The notes under the pieces: generated by a model | Databases searched by the model: none | Told to the model about the DNA's origin: nothing | What the model saw: the letters and a program-made list of their open reading frames with translations, nothing else | Position numbers and translations under genes: made by a program | Assembly (NCBI GenBank): GCA_951812825.1 | Contig: OX638324.1 | Location: forward strand, 940,459-1,004,458 | DNA length: 64,000 nt | Origin: an uncultured Dehalococcoidia bacterium | Lineage (GTDB): Bacteria; Chloroflexota; Dehalococcoidia; Lucifugimonadales; GCA-2712585 | Direction of reading: 5' to 3' | Shown here: positions 44,679-52,625 of the stretch, piece by piece | Layout of the letters: each line of letters opens with the position of its first letter | Position numbering within the stretch: the first letter of the stretch is position 1

Positions 44679-45512
44679 TTACTCGTCGTCGTTTGCTTCC
44701 ATGCTGGCCATGGCGCGCACCAGCTCCCTGCCGGAAGGAATGGGGACCTCCTCCCCATCCTCCGTCCACATAGCCGTTGGGTCGTCCCGGAGTTCCTCTT
44801 CAATCTCTCCCTCAAAGTCGAAGCCCAGCAGGCTGTCCGTGATCTGGCCTCGGTATGCTTCGATGCCGGTGGCGGGGAAGGAGGGGACTCCGCCCAGGCT
44901 GGGGTTGCGGTAGGACTCCCGGATTATGACGGTTATCCGCTCGGCGTCGGCGCTGAGGATTGCCCCTTCGTAAAGGTTGCCCTGATTAATGAGGCGCACG
45001 AGGCGGCTGCCCAGGCGCGGCTCCACGTAACCCAGAACTTCCTCGTCCATACTCTTGACGACCAGGGTGTGGTTATCCACTTCCAGCATCACGCCGTCGC
45101 CTCCCGATACCTGGGCCACGGCCTCTTCCGAGGCGGCGATACGAAGGTCGGTGATGCCGGACTTGCCGCTCTCCTCCAGGAAGAGGCGAGGGACCACTCG
45201 CCGGGCGGTGTGGACCGACGCGGTGCCTCTGGAGAGGCGCTCCAACCGGGTCAGGTTCTTCTTGGCGATGTTGTTGTGGGGCGCCAGGGTCAGCACCTTC
45301 TCAAAGGAGGTCCTGGCCCTGTCGTAATAGCCAACTTCCAGGCAGGCCTTGCCCAGACGGTTGAGGGCTTCCGTGTTGTTGGGGAAGTAGTAGAGGATCT
45401 CCTCGTTTACGACCGCGGCTTCTTCCCAGCGCCCTTCCAGGGCGTGTTGAACGGCGGCTTTGGACTTTATTTGCTTCAGTCTCGTTGCGTCTACAGCGTG
45501 GGTTAATTCCAT
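44679..45512 (-). CDS. Tetratricopeptide-repeat protein
   Basis: 277 residues. N-terminal TPR units (EGRWEEAAVVNEEILYYFPNNTEALNRLGKACLEVGYYDRARTSF... from about residue 26 to 90) and a C-terminal alpha/beta part (about 120-260) that I do not recognise; it includes DGVMLEVDNHTLVVKSM and RLGSRLVRLINQG, which resemble a small beta-barrel. TPRs bind partner proteins. Soluble. The start ATG at 45512 is followed upstream by AGAAAAGAGAAGAAAG as a ribosome-binding region. Confidence 0.65.
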   Translation of the reverse strand: MELTHAVDATRLKQIKSKAAVQHALEGRWEEAAVVNEEILYYFPNNTEALNRLGKACLEVGYYDRARTSFEKVLTLAPHNNIAKKNLTRLERLSRGTASVHTARRVVPRLFLEESGKSGITDLRIAASEEAVAQVSGGDGVMLEVDNHTLVVKSMDEEVLGYVEPRLGSRLVRLINQGNLYEGAILSADAERITVIIRESYRNPSLGGVPSFPATGIEAYRGQITDSLLGFDFEGEIEEELRDDPTAMWTEDGEEVPIPSGRELVRAMASMEANDDE

Positions 45513-45953
45513 CTTTCTTCTCTTTTCAGGGGGAATAATGCTGGTTACAGCTATGCTAAGACAGCCCTATGGCGGCTGTGCAAGAGATGTAACGACATTT
45601 ATCTGCGAATGTTCAGGCCGTTTTTTCCTCGGCTCCTTTGAAGCAGGGTATAGACTTACACTAAGTGAGGGCTGGGGTCAAGACATTTTTGGCAAAATTT
45701 GGCCCCAATTTTGCTTTTTCCCCCAAAATGATGCAGTTTTCTACAATATACGTCGCAAAGTGGTCCATTAGACTTGTCGTGAAAGGTCAGCCCGAACACA
45801 ATTCTGTCATCCAAATGTTGAGAGGATGTGAATAAATTGGTGTTTGGCCGGTGGGGCAAGAAGGCGAGTTTCAAACTCGCCCCTACGGGTTGCGGAATTT
45901 TGCGGTGATAAAGATGGCTTCTGGCTACGCGGATGGGTCAGGAAAGACACCAG
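45513..45953. other. Intergenic region with palindromic repeats
   Basis: Gene-free. A perfect inverted repeat CAAAATT/AATTTTG (7-nt spacer) lies near 45692-45712, and the small palindrome GGCGAGTT (45863-45870) with AACTCGCC (45874-45881), followed by CCTACGGG, belongs to the family seen at 27929-27948. Confidence 0.5.
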
Positions 45954-47255
45954 CTAAACCGCGTCCAATCCGAAGGCGGAGTGCAGGGCGACGACGGCTT
46001 CTTCTACCTGCGCTTCGGCGACTATGCAGGTTATCCGAATCTCGGACGTGGTAATCATCTCGATGTTGATGCGGGCCTCAGCAAGGGCGCGGAACATGCG
46101 GGAGGCGTAGCCGGGTGCGTCCAGCATACCCACGCCGACGATGCTGATCTTGCTGAGGGAGTCGTCCGACAGCACCTCCGCCGCGCCGACGGAATCCGCA
46201 ACGGAGCGCACCCGCTCCAGGGCTTCCTGCAGGTCTCCCCGGGCGACGGTGAAGCTGAGGTCCGTGGCCTTGTTGGCCCCCGTGTTCTGGACGATGGTGT
46301 CGACGCTGATGCCGACGTTGGAGAGTGGCTCAAAGAGGGCGGCGGCTACGCCGGGACGGTCGGGAACGCCCCGCAGGGTTATCCTGGACACGTTGCGGTC
46401 GTGGGCCACGCCGGTTACTTTGACCCGATTTTCCATGTTTTCTGGGTTTTTTTCAGCCATCTCAGCTTCTCCATTTATCAGGTCGCCACTGCTGCGAAAC
46501 ACCGGGGCTCGATTGGGAAAACTGCCAGAGTCTCCGTGAATGAGGGTGCCCGGCTTATCCCCGAAGGTCGAGGCCACGTAAACGGGGACGCCGTAGACGG
46601 ATGCCAACTCAATGGAGCGGGGATGCATCTTGGCGCCGTAGGCGGCCAGTTCCAACATCTCGTGGTAGGTTATCTCCTCCAGCTTGCGCGCGTCGGGGAC
46701 GATGCGAGGGTCGGCGGTGTAAATACCCTCCACATCGGTATAGACCTCGCAGCGCCGGGCGTCGAGGGCGGCGGCCAAAGCTACCGCAGACGTGTCGGAG
46801 CCTCCCCGGCCCAGGGTAGTCACGTCCAGCTCGTCAGTGATTCCCTGGAAACCGGCGACGACCACCACCTTGCCGGCGCTCAGTTCGGTTCGGATGCGCT
46901 GGGCGTCGATGCTGTGGATGCGCGCCCTGCCGTAGAGGGTGTCGGTGCGGATACCGGCCTGCAGGCCGGTAAGGGCAATGGCGTCGGTGCCGATGGACCT
47001 GAGGGCCATGGCCATGAGGGTGCATGAGACGATTTCGCCGGAGGAGAGGAGAAGGTCCAGCTCCCGTGGGGCGGGCTTGTCGGAAACTTCATGGGCGAGG
47101 TCGATAAGCTCGTCGGTGGTGTCGCCCATGGCGGAGACCACCGCCACCACCTGAACGCCGCCTGAGGCCGATGCGGCGATGCGGCGGGCAACGGCGCGGA
47201 TCATCTCGGCGGCGGCGAGGGAACTGCCGCCGTATTTCTGAACGACAATGGGCAT
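45954..47255 (-). CDS. lysC: Aspartate kinase
   Basis: 433 residues. Catalyses the first step of lysine/threonine/methionine synthesis. Seen: KYGGSSLAAAEMIRAV near the N-terminus (ATP site), the AVVSAMGDTTDELIDLAHEV block, ELDLLLSSGE, VTTLGRGGSDTSAVALAAALDA around 190, DVEGIYTADPRIVPDAR, and two C-terminal ACT domains (RITLRGVPDRPGVAAALFEPL, ISIVGVGMLDAPGYASRMF) that bind feedback effectors. Start 47255 (PIVVQKYGG) is chosen by alignment; an ATG at 47282 is also in frame. No ribosome-binding site is clear for either. Confidence 0.93.
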   Translation of the reverse strand: MPIVVQKYGGSSLAAAEMIRAVARRIAASASGGVQVVAVVSAMGDTTDELIDLAHEVSDKPAPRELDLLLSSGEIVSCTLMAMALRSIGTDAIALTGLQAGIRTDTLYGRARIHSIDAQRIRTELSAGKVVVVAGFQGITDELDVTTLGRGGSDTSAVALAAALDARRCEVYTDVEGIYTADPRIVPDARKLEEITYHEMLELAAYGAKMHPRSIELASVYGVPVYVASTFGDKPGTLIHGDSGSFPNRAPVFRSSGDLINGEAEMAEKNPENMENRVKVTGVAHDRNVSRITLRGVPDRPGVAAALFEPLSNVGISVDTIVQNTGANKATDLSFTVARGDLQEALERVRSVADSVGAAEVLSDDSLSKISIVGVGMLDAPGYASRMFRALAEARINIEMITTSEIRITCIVAEAQVEEAVVALHSAFGLDAV

Positions 47256-47337
47256 GGCAGGATAATCTCGGAAGCTGCTCAAGTTTCAGCGCGTGTCGGT
47301 GTCAACTAGCGAGTGTATCGACTCGCCGGAGGAGACT

Positions 47338-49170
47338 CTAGACGGCGCATTCTCCTTCGCCCCGCTCCACCTTGTAAGCCACCGTCTTCTCCCAGTCCAT
47401 GTACAGGCCCTGGGAGTCGCCGTTCAGGGAGGGGATGTCGGCGCACTTCTCGGCCAACTCCTTGATGGGCGCGGTGCCGACCCTGTCTAGGAAGGCGTTG
47501 AATTTTTCTCCAGCTTGCCGGTTTTCCTGGAAGTGCTCCGCAATCATGCGGACCAGTTGGGGGACCTTCTTGGCCGGGACTTTCGTCCTAGGGATGCGCT
47601 GGCCGTAGGCGGTCCCTTCGGCCGCACCCACGTCGTACTGGCCGCCCAGGAACAGCTCGTAGGCCGGAATTTGCATTCCGGAGGGGCCCTTCATGGCGGC
47701 TCCGTGGAAGCCGATGTTTGCCACGTGGTGCTGGCCGCACCCGTTGGGGCAGCCGCTGATCTTGACGTGCATCTCCTTGACCGCCGGGTCCTGGTAGGCC
47801 GAGGGGTTGCCCAGAAGCTCCTCCCTGACGGCGCGTCCAAGGCCCATGGAGGAGGTGATGCCCAGCTTGCAGCTGTCCGTGCCGGGGCAGGACACCACGT
47901 TTGTGATGGAGTTGTGATCGGGGTCGGAGAGGCCGATGGCGGCGAGCTCCTTCCACAGGTCGAATAGCCGACCCTCAGGCACCCAGCGCAGGGCCAGGTT
48001 CTGCTCCAGGGTAGTGCGGGCAGACCCGCCGGTGAACTCCCTGACGATGTCTGCAAGGGAGGGGAACTGTTCAGCCATAATGTCGCCCTGGGGCACGGTG
48101 ACGTATACAAGCATGTATCCGGGCTGCTTCTGGGGTTCGACGTTGGTCTTCTTCCAGTAGAGGAACTCTTCGGGGAGCTCCTGGCCGTTGGACGGGGAGG
48201 CGACCAGAGACGGGGGTGATTCCGTGTAGACCTGGTCCAACTCCATGAGGGGGGTTGGATCGACGGGATCAACCTTCTCCAGCTCCTCCTCCACCATGGC
48301 TTTGAAGGCGTCGAAGCCGATGCGGTGGATGAGTACCTTGATGCGGGCCATCATGCGGTTCTTGCGAAGCATGTCTGCCCGGTCGAATACCCTCCAGATG
48401 GCCGTGGCCACCCGCAGGTAGTCTTCCATGGGAACGAAGTCGTAGAGGGTCTGGCCCAGCTTAGGCATGATGGAGGTGCCGCCGCCCACCAGGACTTTGA
48501 AGCCCCGCCGGGCGTTGGCGCCCTCGCCGCGCACCTGGGCTATGTAGGCCAGGTCGTGGAGGGGGGAGATAATGTTGTCGTGCTCGGGGCAGCCGGTAAA
48601 GGCCGTCTTGAACTTGCGAGGGAAGTTCTGAGTGAGGGGGTGCCTGACCGCATAGCGAACGTAGGCGGCAAGGTAGGGCATAACGTCGAAGAGTTCGCAG
48701 GGACAGACGCCGGACTGGGGGGGAGCAACCACGTTTCGCACGGTGTTGGCGCAGGCCTCCCGGGTGCTGAGGCCAATCTTGCCCAGAATCTCCATGGACT
48801 CGCCGCAGCTTTCCAGGGTCATGTGGTGGATCTGGATGTTCTCCCTGGTGGTGATGTGGCCCTTCCTGAGAGGCGCATACTTTTCGACGATTTCGCCCAC
48901 GCCTTCCAGGGCTTCCGGTGTGAACACCCCTCCCGGAATCTTAATGCGGAACATCTGGGCATCGGGCTGACGCTGGCCGTAGACGCCCTGGTGGAGTCGG
49001 AACTGCATGAAGGGCGCTTCTTCCACCTTGCCGGCCCGGAAGAGCTTCACCTCGTCCTTATATTCCTCCACCTCTTCGTGGAGATAGGGTATGATGCCGT
49101 TGGATTTTGTGGCCAGCTTCATGCTGTCCACGTGCTTTTCAGACTGGGTTCTGCGTGTCTTTTGAATCAA
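47338..49170 (-). CDS. Ferredoxin-type sulfite/nitrite reductase (siroheme, 4Fe-4S)
   Basis: 610 residues. A six-electron assimilatory reductase. The two cysteine pairs that hold the 4Fe-4S cluster next to siroheme are seen: SCPGTDSCKLGITSS (C-x5-C) and ISGCPNGCGQHH (C-x3-C). Also visible: the RGHITTRENIQIHH block (RKGHITTRENIQIHHMTL) and VRNVVAPPQSGVCPCELFDVMPY. TTG 49170 is the start: AGGAG lies 6-7 nt upstream; an internal ATG at 49122 is the alternative. Sulfite and nitrite reductases of this class cannot be told apart from sequence motifs alone. An attenuator-like hairpin precedes it. Confidence 0.88.
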   Translation of the reverse strand: MIQKTRRTQSEKHVDSMKLATKSNGIIPYLHEEVEEYKDEVKLFRAGKVEEAPFMQFRLHQGVYGQRQPDAQMFRIKIPGGVFTPEALEGVGEIVEKYAPLRKGHITTRENIQIHHMTLESCGESMEILGKIGLSTREACANTVRNVVAPPQSGVCPCELFDVMPYLAAYVRYAVRHPLTQNFPRKFKTAFTGCPEHDNIISPLHDLAYIAQVRGEGANARRGFKVLVGGGTSIMPKLGQTLYDFVPMEDYLRVATAIWRVFDRADMLRKNRMMARIKVLIHRIGFDAFKAMVEEELEKVDPVDPTPLMELDQVYTESPPSLVASPSNGQELPEEFLYWKKTNVEPQKQPGYMLVYVTVPQGDIMAEQFPSLADIVREFTGGSARTTLEQNLALRWVPEGRLFDLWKELAAIGLSDPDHNSITNVVSCPGTDSCKLGITSSMGLGRAVREELLGNPSAYQDPAVKEMHVKISGCPNGCGQHHVANIGFHGAAMKGPSGMQIPAYELFLGGQYDVGAAEGTAYGQRIPRTKVPAKKVPQLVRMIAEHFQENRQAGEKFNAFLDRVGTAPIKELAEKCADIPSLNGDSQGLYMDWEKTVAYKVERGEGECAV

Positions 49171-49192
49171 CTGGCTCTCCTGAAAACAAAAT

Positions 49193-49222
49193 GCGCCTCT
49201 TTACTACAGCGTAGAGAGGCGC
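49193..49222 (-). promoter_or_regulatory. Leader hairpin of the sulfite/nitrite reductase gene
   Basis: On the minus strand GCGCCTCT (49222-49215) pairs with AGAGGCGC (49200-49193) and encloses a second stem CTAC/GTAG; it is followed by ATTTTGTTTTC and then the AGGAG ribosome-binding site. The shape is that of an intrinsic terminator inside the leader, so attenuation is possible. Upstream of it a further self-complementary stretch (AGCCCTCCATAGGGGAGGGC) could compete. It does not match a riboswitch I recognise. Confidence 0.5.
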
Positions 49223-49406
49223 AGCCCTGGGCTTCTACTTACGCCCTCCCCTATGGAGGGCTGATACAGAGGTGGAAAAGGTCGTCTGGATATCTCATTG
49301 CTAATAGTCTATTCCCACGCTAGACAACTGTCAACTAAATCCAAACGCCCTTCCAGTCAAAGCACGAACATGCCCGGCAACGGGAAGACGCACGAGTACG
49401 CCGCCC

Positions 49407-51311
49407 CTACCGCTTTACGAGGGTGGCGTACTCGTACTTGGCAGTGGGGCCCCAAACGGAAATGTGGGCCGAATACTCCTCGATGATGCTATGGTCCATT
49501 CCCATTACGGGAAGAATCCAGAACATCGGCCCCGTGGAGTGGTTGTCGTAGAGGAACTGTCCGATCTCGGTGACGAGCTGCTCGCGCCTTTCCGGGACGA
49601 GTTCTTCCGCATACATGTCCACCAGGAGACTCAACTCAGGGTGGTCGAACCAGTGCTCGCTGCTGGCCTGCAGCTTCATGTTGAGGGGAAGCTGAAACTC
49701 CAAGTTGATGTACCCGATGCCGGCGATGGCTACGGCATTGTTCATTCCCCAGTTCCGGCGCAGGTTTCTGAACCTGGACCCCTCCGTAAATTCCAGGTTT
49801 GCCCGGACGCCGATTTCGTTCCAGTACGCGGTGATAGCTTCAGCGATGTCGCCAATTTCCGGTATGGACGGGTTGAGACCCCAACGTACGGTCAGGTCAA
49901 AACCGTCAGCATAGCCCGCCTGGGCCAGAAGCCTTCTGGACTCATCCGGGTCATAGGGATAGGGCGTCCACGAGTCCTGGAATCCCCTGGCGTTGGGCGG
50001 AATGTCGGAAATGGTCTGGGGCACCATCTGACCTTCGTAGAAGGAGTCGTTGATGGCTTCCCTGTCGATGGCATAGTTCAGGGCCTTCCGAACGTCCAAC
50101 TTGGTCAGAGGGTCCGATTCGTCCAGCTTCGGCTCCACACCCTCGGGCACAGCGTAGTATTGACCGCCAAACTGCACCTCCATCCAGTTGCCCGGCAGGG
50201 TACTGTAAATGATCTGGAAACCCCGCTGTCGCACCGTCGGCACCAGGTTGGGGGAGATGGAGGCAAGCTGCACCTCCTGATTGAACAGCATGGCCATGCG
50301 GGTAGCCGTCTCCTGCACGCCGATGAACCTGAGTTCTTCAATTTCCGGGGTCTTTCGCCAGTGGTTTTCCACCTTCTCAAATTGGAAGTGGCTGTTGATG
50401 GAATGCTCCACGTACCGGAAGGGACCGGTGCCGATGGGCTGGGCAGCATATCCCTCTTCCCCGACGGCGTCGAAGTAGTCCTTGCTCTGAACCAGGAAGG
50501 AGATCTCGCCGAGCCAAACAGCCAGCACGGGATTGGGCACGTTCAGGGTCATCTTGACTTCATAGTCGTTGACGATTTCAAAGTTCTCTTCGCTGTCGGC
50601 CCAGAGGGCAAACAGGCCGGAACCCACCACCTGGGCGTCCGGTGCGATATACATCATCCAGCTATGAACGAAGTCCTTGGAGGTGAACTCCGGCCCCTGG
50701 AAGGTGTCCGTGGAATGGAAAGGGACGCCTTCCTGAAGTCTGAAAGTCCAGCCCTTCCCATCGGGGTCCATAATCCACTCTGTGAACAGCTGAGGTTCCT
50801 CCACGCCGGTGTAGCGGTCTGCGCCAATGGGATACTCGAAGGCGGGCCGGATCTGGCCGGAGCCTGAGAAGCCGCCCTTATGGGGCAGGGTGGTATACCA
50901 GGTGAGGGCCGGGGCCGCCACCACAATTCTGGAGGAAACCGGCGTCAGGGGCGAAGGTGTGGCAGGGGTCGGGGTGGCGGTAGCCACTCGGGTAGGCTCG
51001 GCCGTGGCAACAGGGGTGGGAGCAGCCGTAGCTGTGGCAACGGGGGTGGCAGGGGCCGGGGCCGCGGGCCGCTGGGTGGCCACGGGGATGGGAGCAGCAG
51101 TGGGCTGAGGAGCGACGGTTGCCGTCGGCACAGGAGTCATGGCCGGGGTGGCCGGCATTGCAGTGGGCGCTGACCCCGCGGTGGGCGCCGGCGTTTCCGG
51201 AGCAGGCGTTTCATCGTCTCCGCAGGCGGCTATCACCAATGCGATAGACGCTACCGCCAGCAGGGCGATCACCTGTCCCCTTGTGAGCAACCGTACAGTC
51301 CATGCAACCAT
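49407..51311 (-). CDS. ABC transporter substrate-binding lipoprotein, family 5 (orphan)
   Basis: 634 residues. Signal peptide with lipobox VIAAC (Cys30), then a Pro/Thr/Ala linker (about 31-120), then a family-5 solute-binding domain: FRLQEGVPFHSTDTFQG, EFTSKDFVHSWMM, PIGTGPFRYVEH, DVRKALNYAIDREAIND, QAGYADGFDLTVRWG. Likely an extracytoplasmic receptor for peptides or similar solutes. No transport partners adjacent. The ATG is preceded by GAGGAGGA. The signal peptide, part of the linker and ~125 nt upstream are nearly identical to those of the Kelch protein gene at 52626-55712. Confidence 0.85.
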   Translation of the reverse strand: MVAWTVRLLTRGQVIALLAVASIALVIAACGDDETPAPETPAPTAGSAPTAMPATPAMTPVPTATVAPQPTAAPIPVATQRPAAPAPATPVATATAAPTPVATAEPTRVATATPTPATPSPLTPVSSRIVVAAPALTWYTTLPHKGGFSGSGQIRPAFEYPIGADRYTGVEEPQLFTEWIMDPDGKGWTFRLQEGVPFHSTDTFQGPEFTSKDFVHSWMMYIAPDAQVVGSGLFALWADSEENFEIVNDYEVKMTLNVPNPVLAVWLGEISFLVQSKDYFDAVGEEGYAAQPIGTGPFRYVEHSINSHFQFEKVENHWRKTPEIEELRFIGVQETATRMAMLFNQEVQLASISPNLVPTVRQRGFQIIYSTLPGNWMEVQFGGQYYAVPEGVEPKLDESDPLTKLDVRKALNYAIDREAINDSFYEGQMVPQTISDIPPNARGFQDSWTPYPYDPDESRRLLAQAGYADGFDLTVRWGLNPSIPEIGDIAEAITAYWNEIGVRANLEFTEGSRFRNLRRNWGMNNAVAIAGIGYINLEFQLPLNMKLQASSEHWFDHPELSLLVDMYAEELVPERREQLVTEIGQFLYDNHSTGPMFWILPVMGMDHSIIEEYSAHISVWGPTAKYEYATLVKR

Positions 51312-51436
51312 TTCGTATCCTCCTCAGCGGACGTTTGCGAATTCACAGAAGCCGGTAATTACAAGGGCGACTTCGCAGAAAATTATGGGTCAAACTTGCG
51401 CGCCAAACGTAACACTGTCCTTATCCAGCGTCAACC
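51312..51436 (-). repeat. Duplicated upstream region, copy 1
   Basis: About 125 nt upstream of the 49407-51311 gene match 55713-55837 with only a handful of changes (shared TTATGGGTCAAACTTGCGCG among others); the match continues through the signal peptide and linker coding parts. It breaks at about 51436 where the decayed insertion sequence begins. In this copy the ribosome-binding site is GAGGAGGA. Confidence 0.7.
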
Positions 51437-51444
51437 CTGCGCAG

Positions 51445-52376
51445 TATTATCCGTAAATATCCGACAGTCGCTAAGCTCCTTTTCTGAGAGGGGGTCGTAA
51501 GCCGAGGACCATATGTGGGCGGTGGTAATGATTGCGAAGGAGGAACTGCTCTACTAGGATGAGGCAATCAAGAAGGTCCTGAAGGGTATAGCGGTTCCAG
51601 CCGAGGCACTCTTTGCGCACAGTGCAGTTGAAGCTTTCGATGAAGGCTTGCTCGTTCCTCTTGTAGGGCCGGGCTATGCGATGTCGTTGGCAGTAGGCCG
51701 GAGCCCGTTCGGCGAAGGCCCCTTTGAACTAGCTACCGCCGTCCGTCTGGATCAGTTTCACCCTGCCGTCGAAGCGCCGCGTCATAGCCTGTTTCAAGAA
51801 GGCGCAGCCGTAAGCGGCAATCAGGGCGGGAGCCAACAGGATGTCCGCCTCCCTGGTATATTTGTCGATGCCCGTGAAGGCGAATAGCCCTCCAAAACAT
51901 CACCGTGTCCATCTGAACCACCTGGCGAGGGCCTGAGGCCTTTGGAACAGGCCCTCTAGGATGATTCTTCTTCCACTTGGAGCGAATGACGTACTTCTCT
52001 CTCAGAATCTCGTAGACCTTCGCCACTGACACCCTCACTCCTCGCTCCCGTTCCAGGAAGTAAGCTATCTTCTGCCCGCAGCATCCCGCCTCCCATTCCC
52101 GTATGTCCCACACCCAGCGCTTCACCATCGGGGATGTCCGCCGCTTCGGTCGAGGCCCTTTCTTCGCATTCAGGTAGCGGTCCAGAAAGGCCATCAGCCC
52201 TTCCCGCTCTACCCCCTTAATCCACAGATGGATGGTTTCCCTATGTTTGCCCAATCGCTGGGATATGTGGGCCTTGGGAACTCCTTGCTGATGCAGTTCC
52301 CATGCCATTGTCGCCTTCGTTACGTTCATCATCTCCATCAGAGTACTCATGGACTGTCGGATTTCTACGTGAACAT
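51445..52376 (-). mobile_element. Decayed insertion sequence (IS481-like)
   Basis: An 18-bp imperfect terminal inverted repeat (51452-51469 and 52352-52369, 16 of 18 positions, core ATCCGACAGTC) bounds a transposase pseudogene. TGCGC occurs just outside both ends (51438-51442 and 52377-52381) and may be the target-site duplication. Exact ends are uncertain by several bases. It was inserted next to the duplicated lipoprotein leader. Confidence 0.6.
51471..52350 (-). pseudogene. IS481-family transposase (frameshifted, internal stop)
   Basis: The N-terminal part from ATG 52350 has the helix-turn-helix region (LHQQGVPKAHISQRLGKHRETIHLWIKG) and the start of the integrase core (VVQMDTVMFW). Near 51890 the frame shifts: the true text continues in another frame as LFAFTGIDKYTREADILLAP and onward to FIQ-like QTDGGS and EQAFIESFNCTVRKECLGW, ending at TAG 51471. 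A further TAG interrupts QTDGGS-FKGAF. The DDE residues are thus spread over broken frames; the enzyme should be dead. Confidence 0.75.
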
Positions 52377-52407
52377 TGCGCCAGATTGAACCACCCTGTA
52401 GATGGTC

Positions 52408-52620
52408 AATGATTATGTCAGGGTCTAAATGTTCAATGAAAATGTCAGTCTATGAAAGGGCTGACATTGACTAGGAAAGAAGAGGCAAGGATACAGTTAT
52501 TGAACGGAGTGTTCGCTGGAGAGGTGAGGGTGGAGATGACGGAGGAGTTGATGGGAGTGAGCGAGCGGTATGAAGGAGACTACGGACTTAAGCATTCTGG
52601 CGGCTGCGAGGACAAGTCAG
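52408..52620 (+). mobile_element. Remnant of a second insertion sequence (ISNCY-like transposase N-terminus)
   Basis: The frame from 52452 begins KGLTLTRKEEARIQLLNGVFAGEVRV and LMGVSER, the usual N-terminus of ISNCY-type transposases, then breaks; the expected continuation (SILAAAR) appears in a neighbouring frame. Upstream, a repeated ATGTCAG (52414-52420 and 52444-52450) may be part of its end. The rest is lost; it abuts the stop of the Kelch protein gene. Confidence 0.55.
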
Positions 52621-52625
52621 CGTGC

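Noticed and set aside
49193-49260. SAM or other known riboswitch before sulfite reductase
   Set aside because: The conserved core sequences of SAM riboswitches and T-boxes are not present; only generic hairpins are.
49464-50867. 467-codon plus-strand frame
   Set aside because: Shadow of the solute-binding protein gene at 49407-51311.
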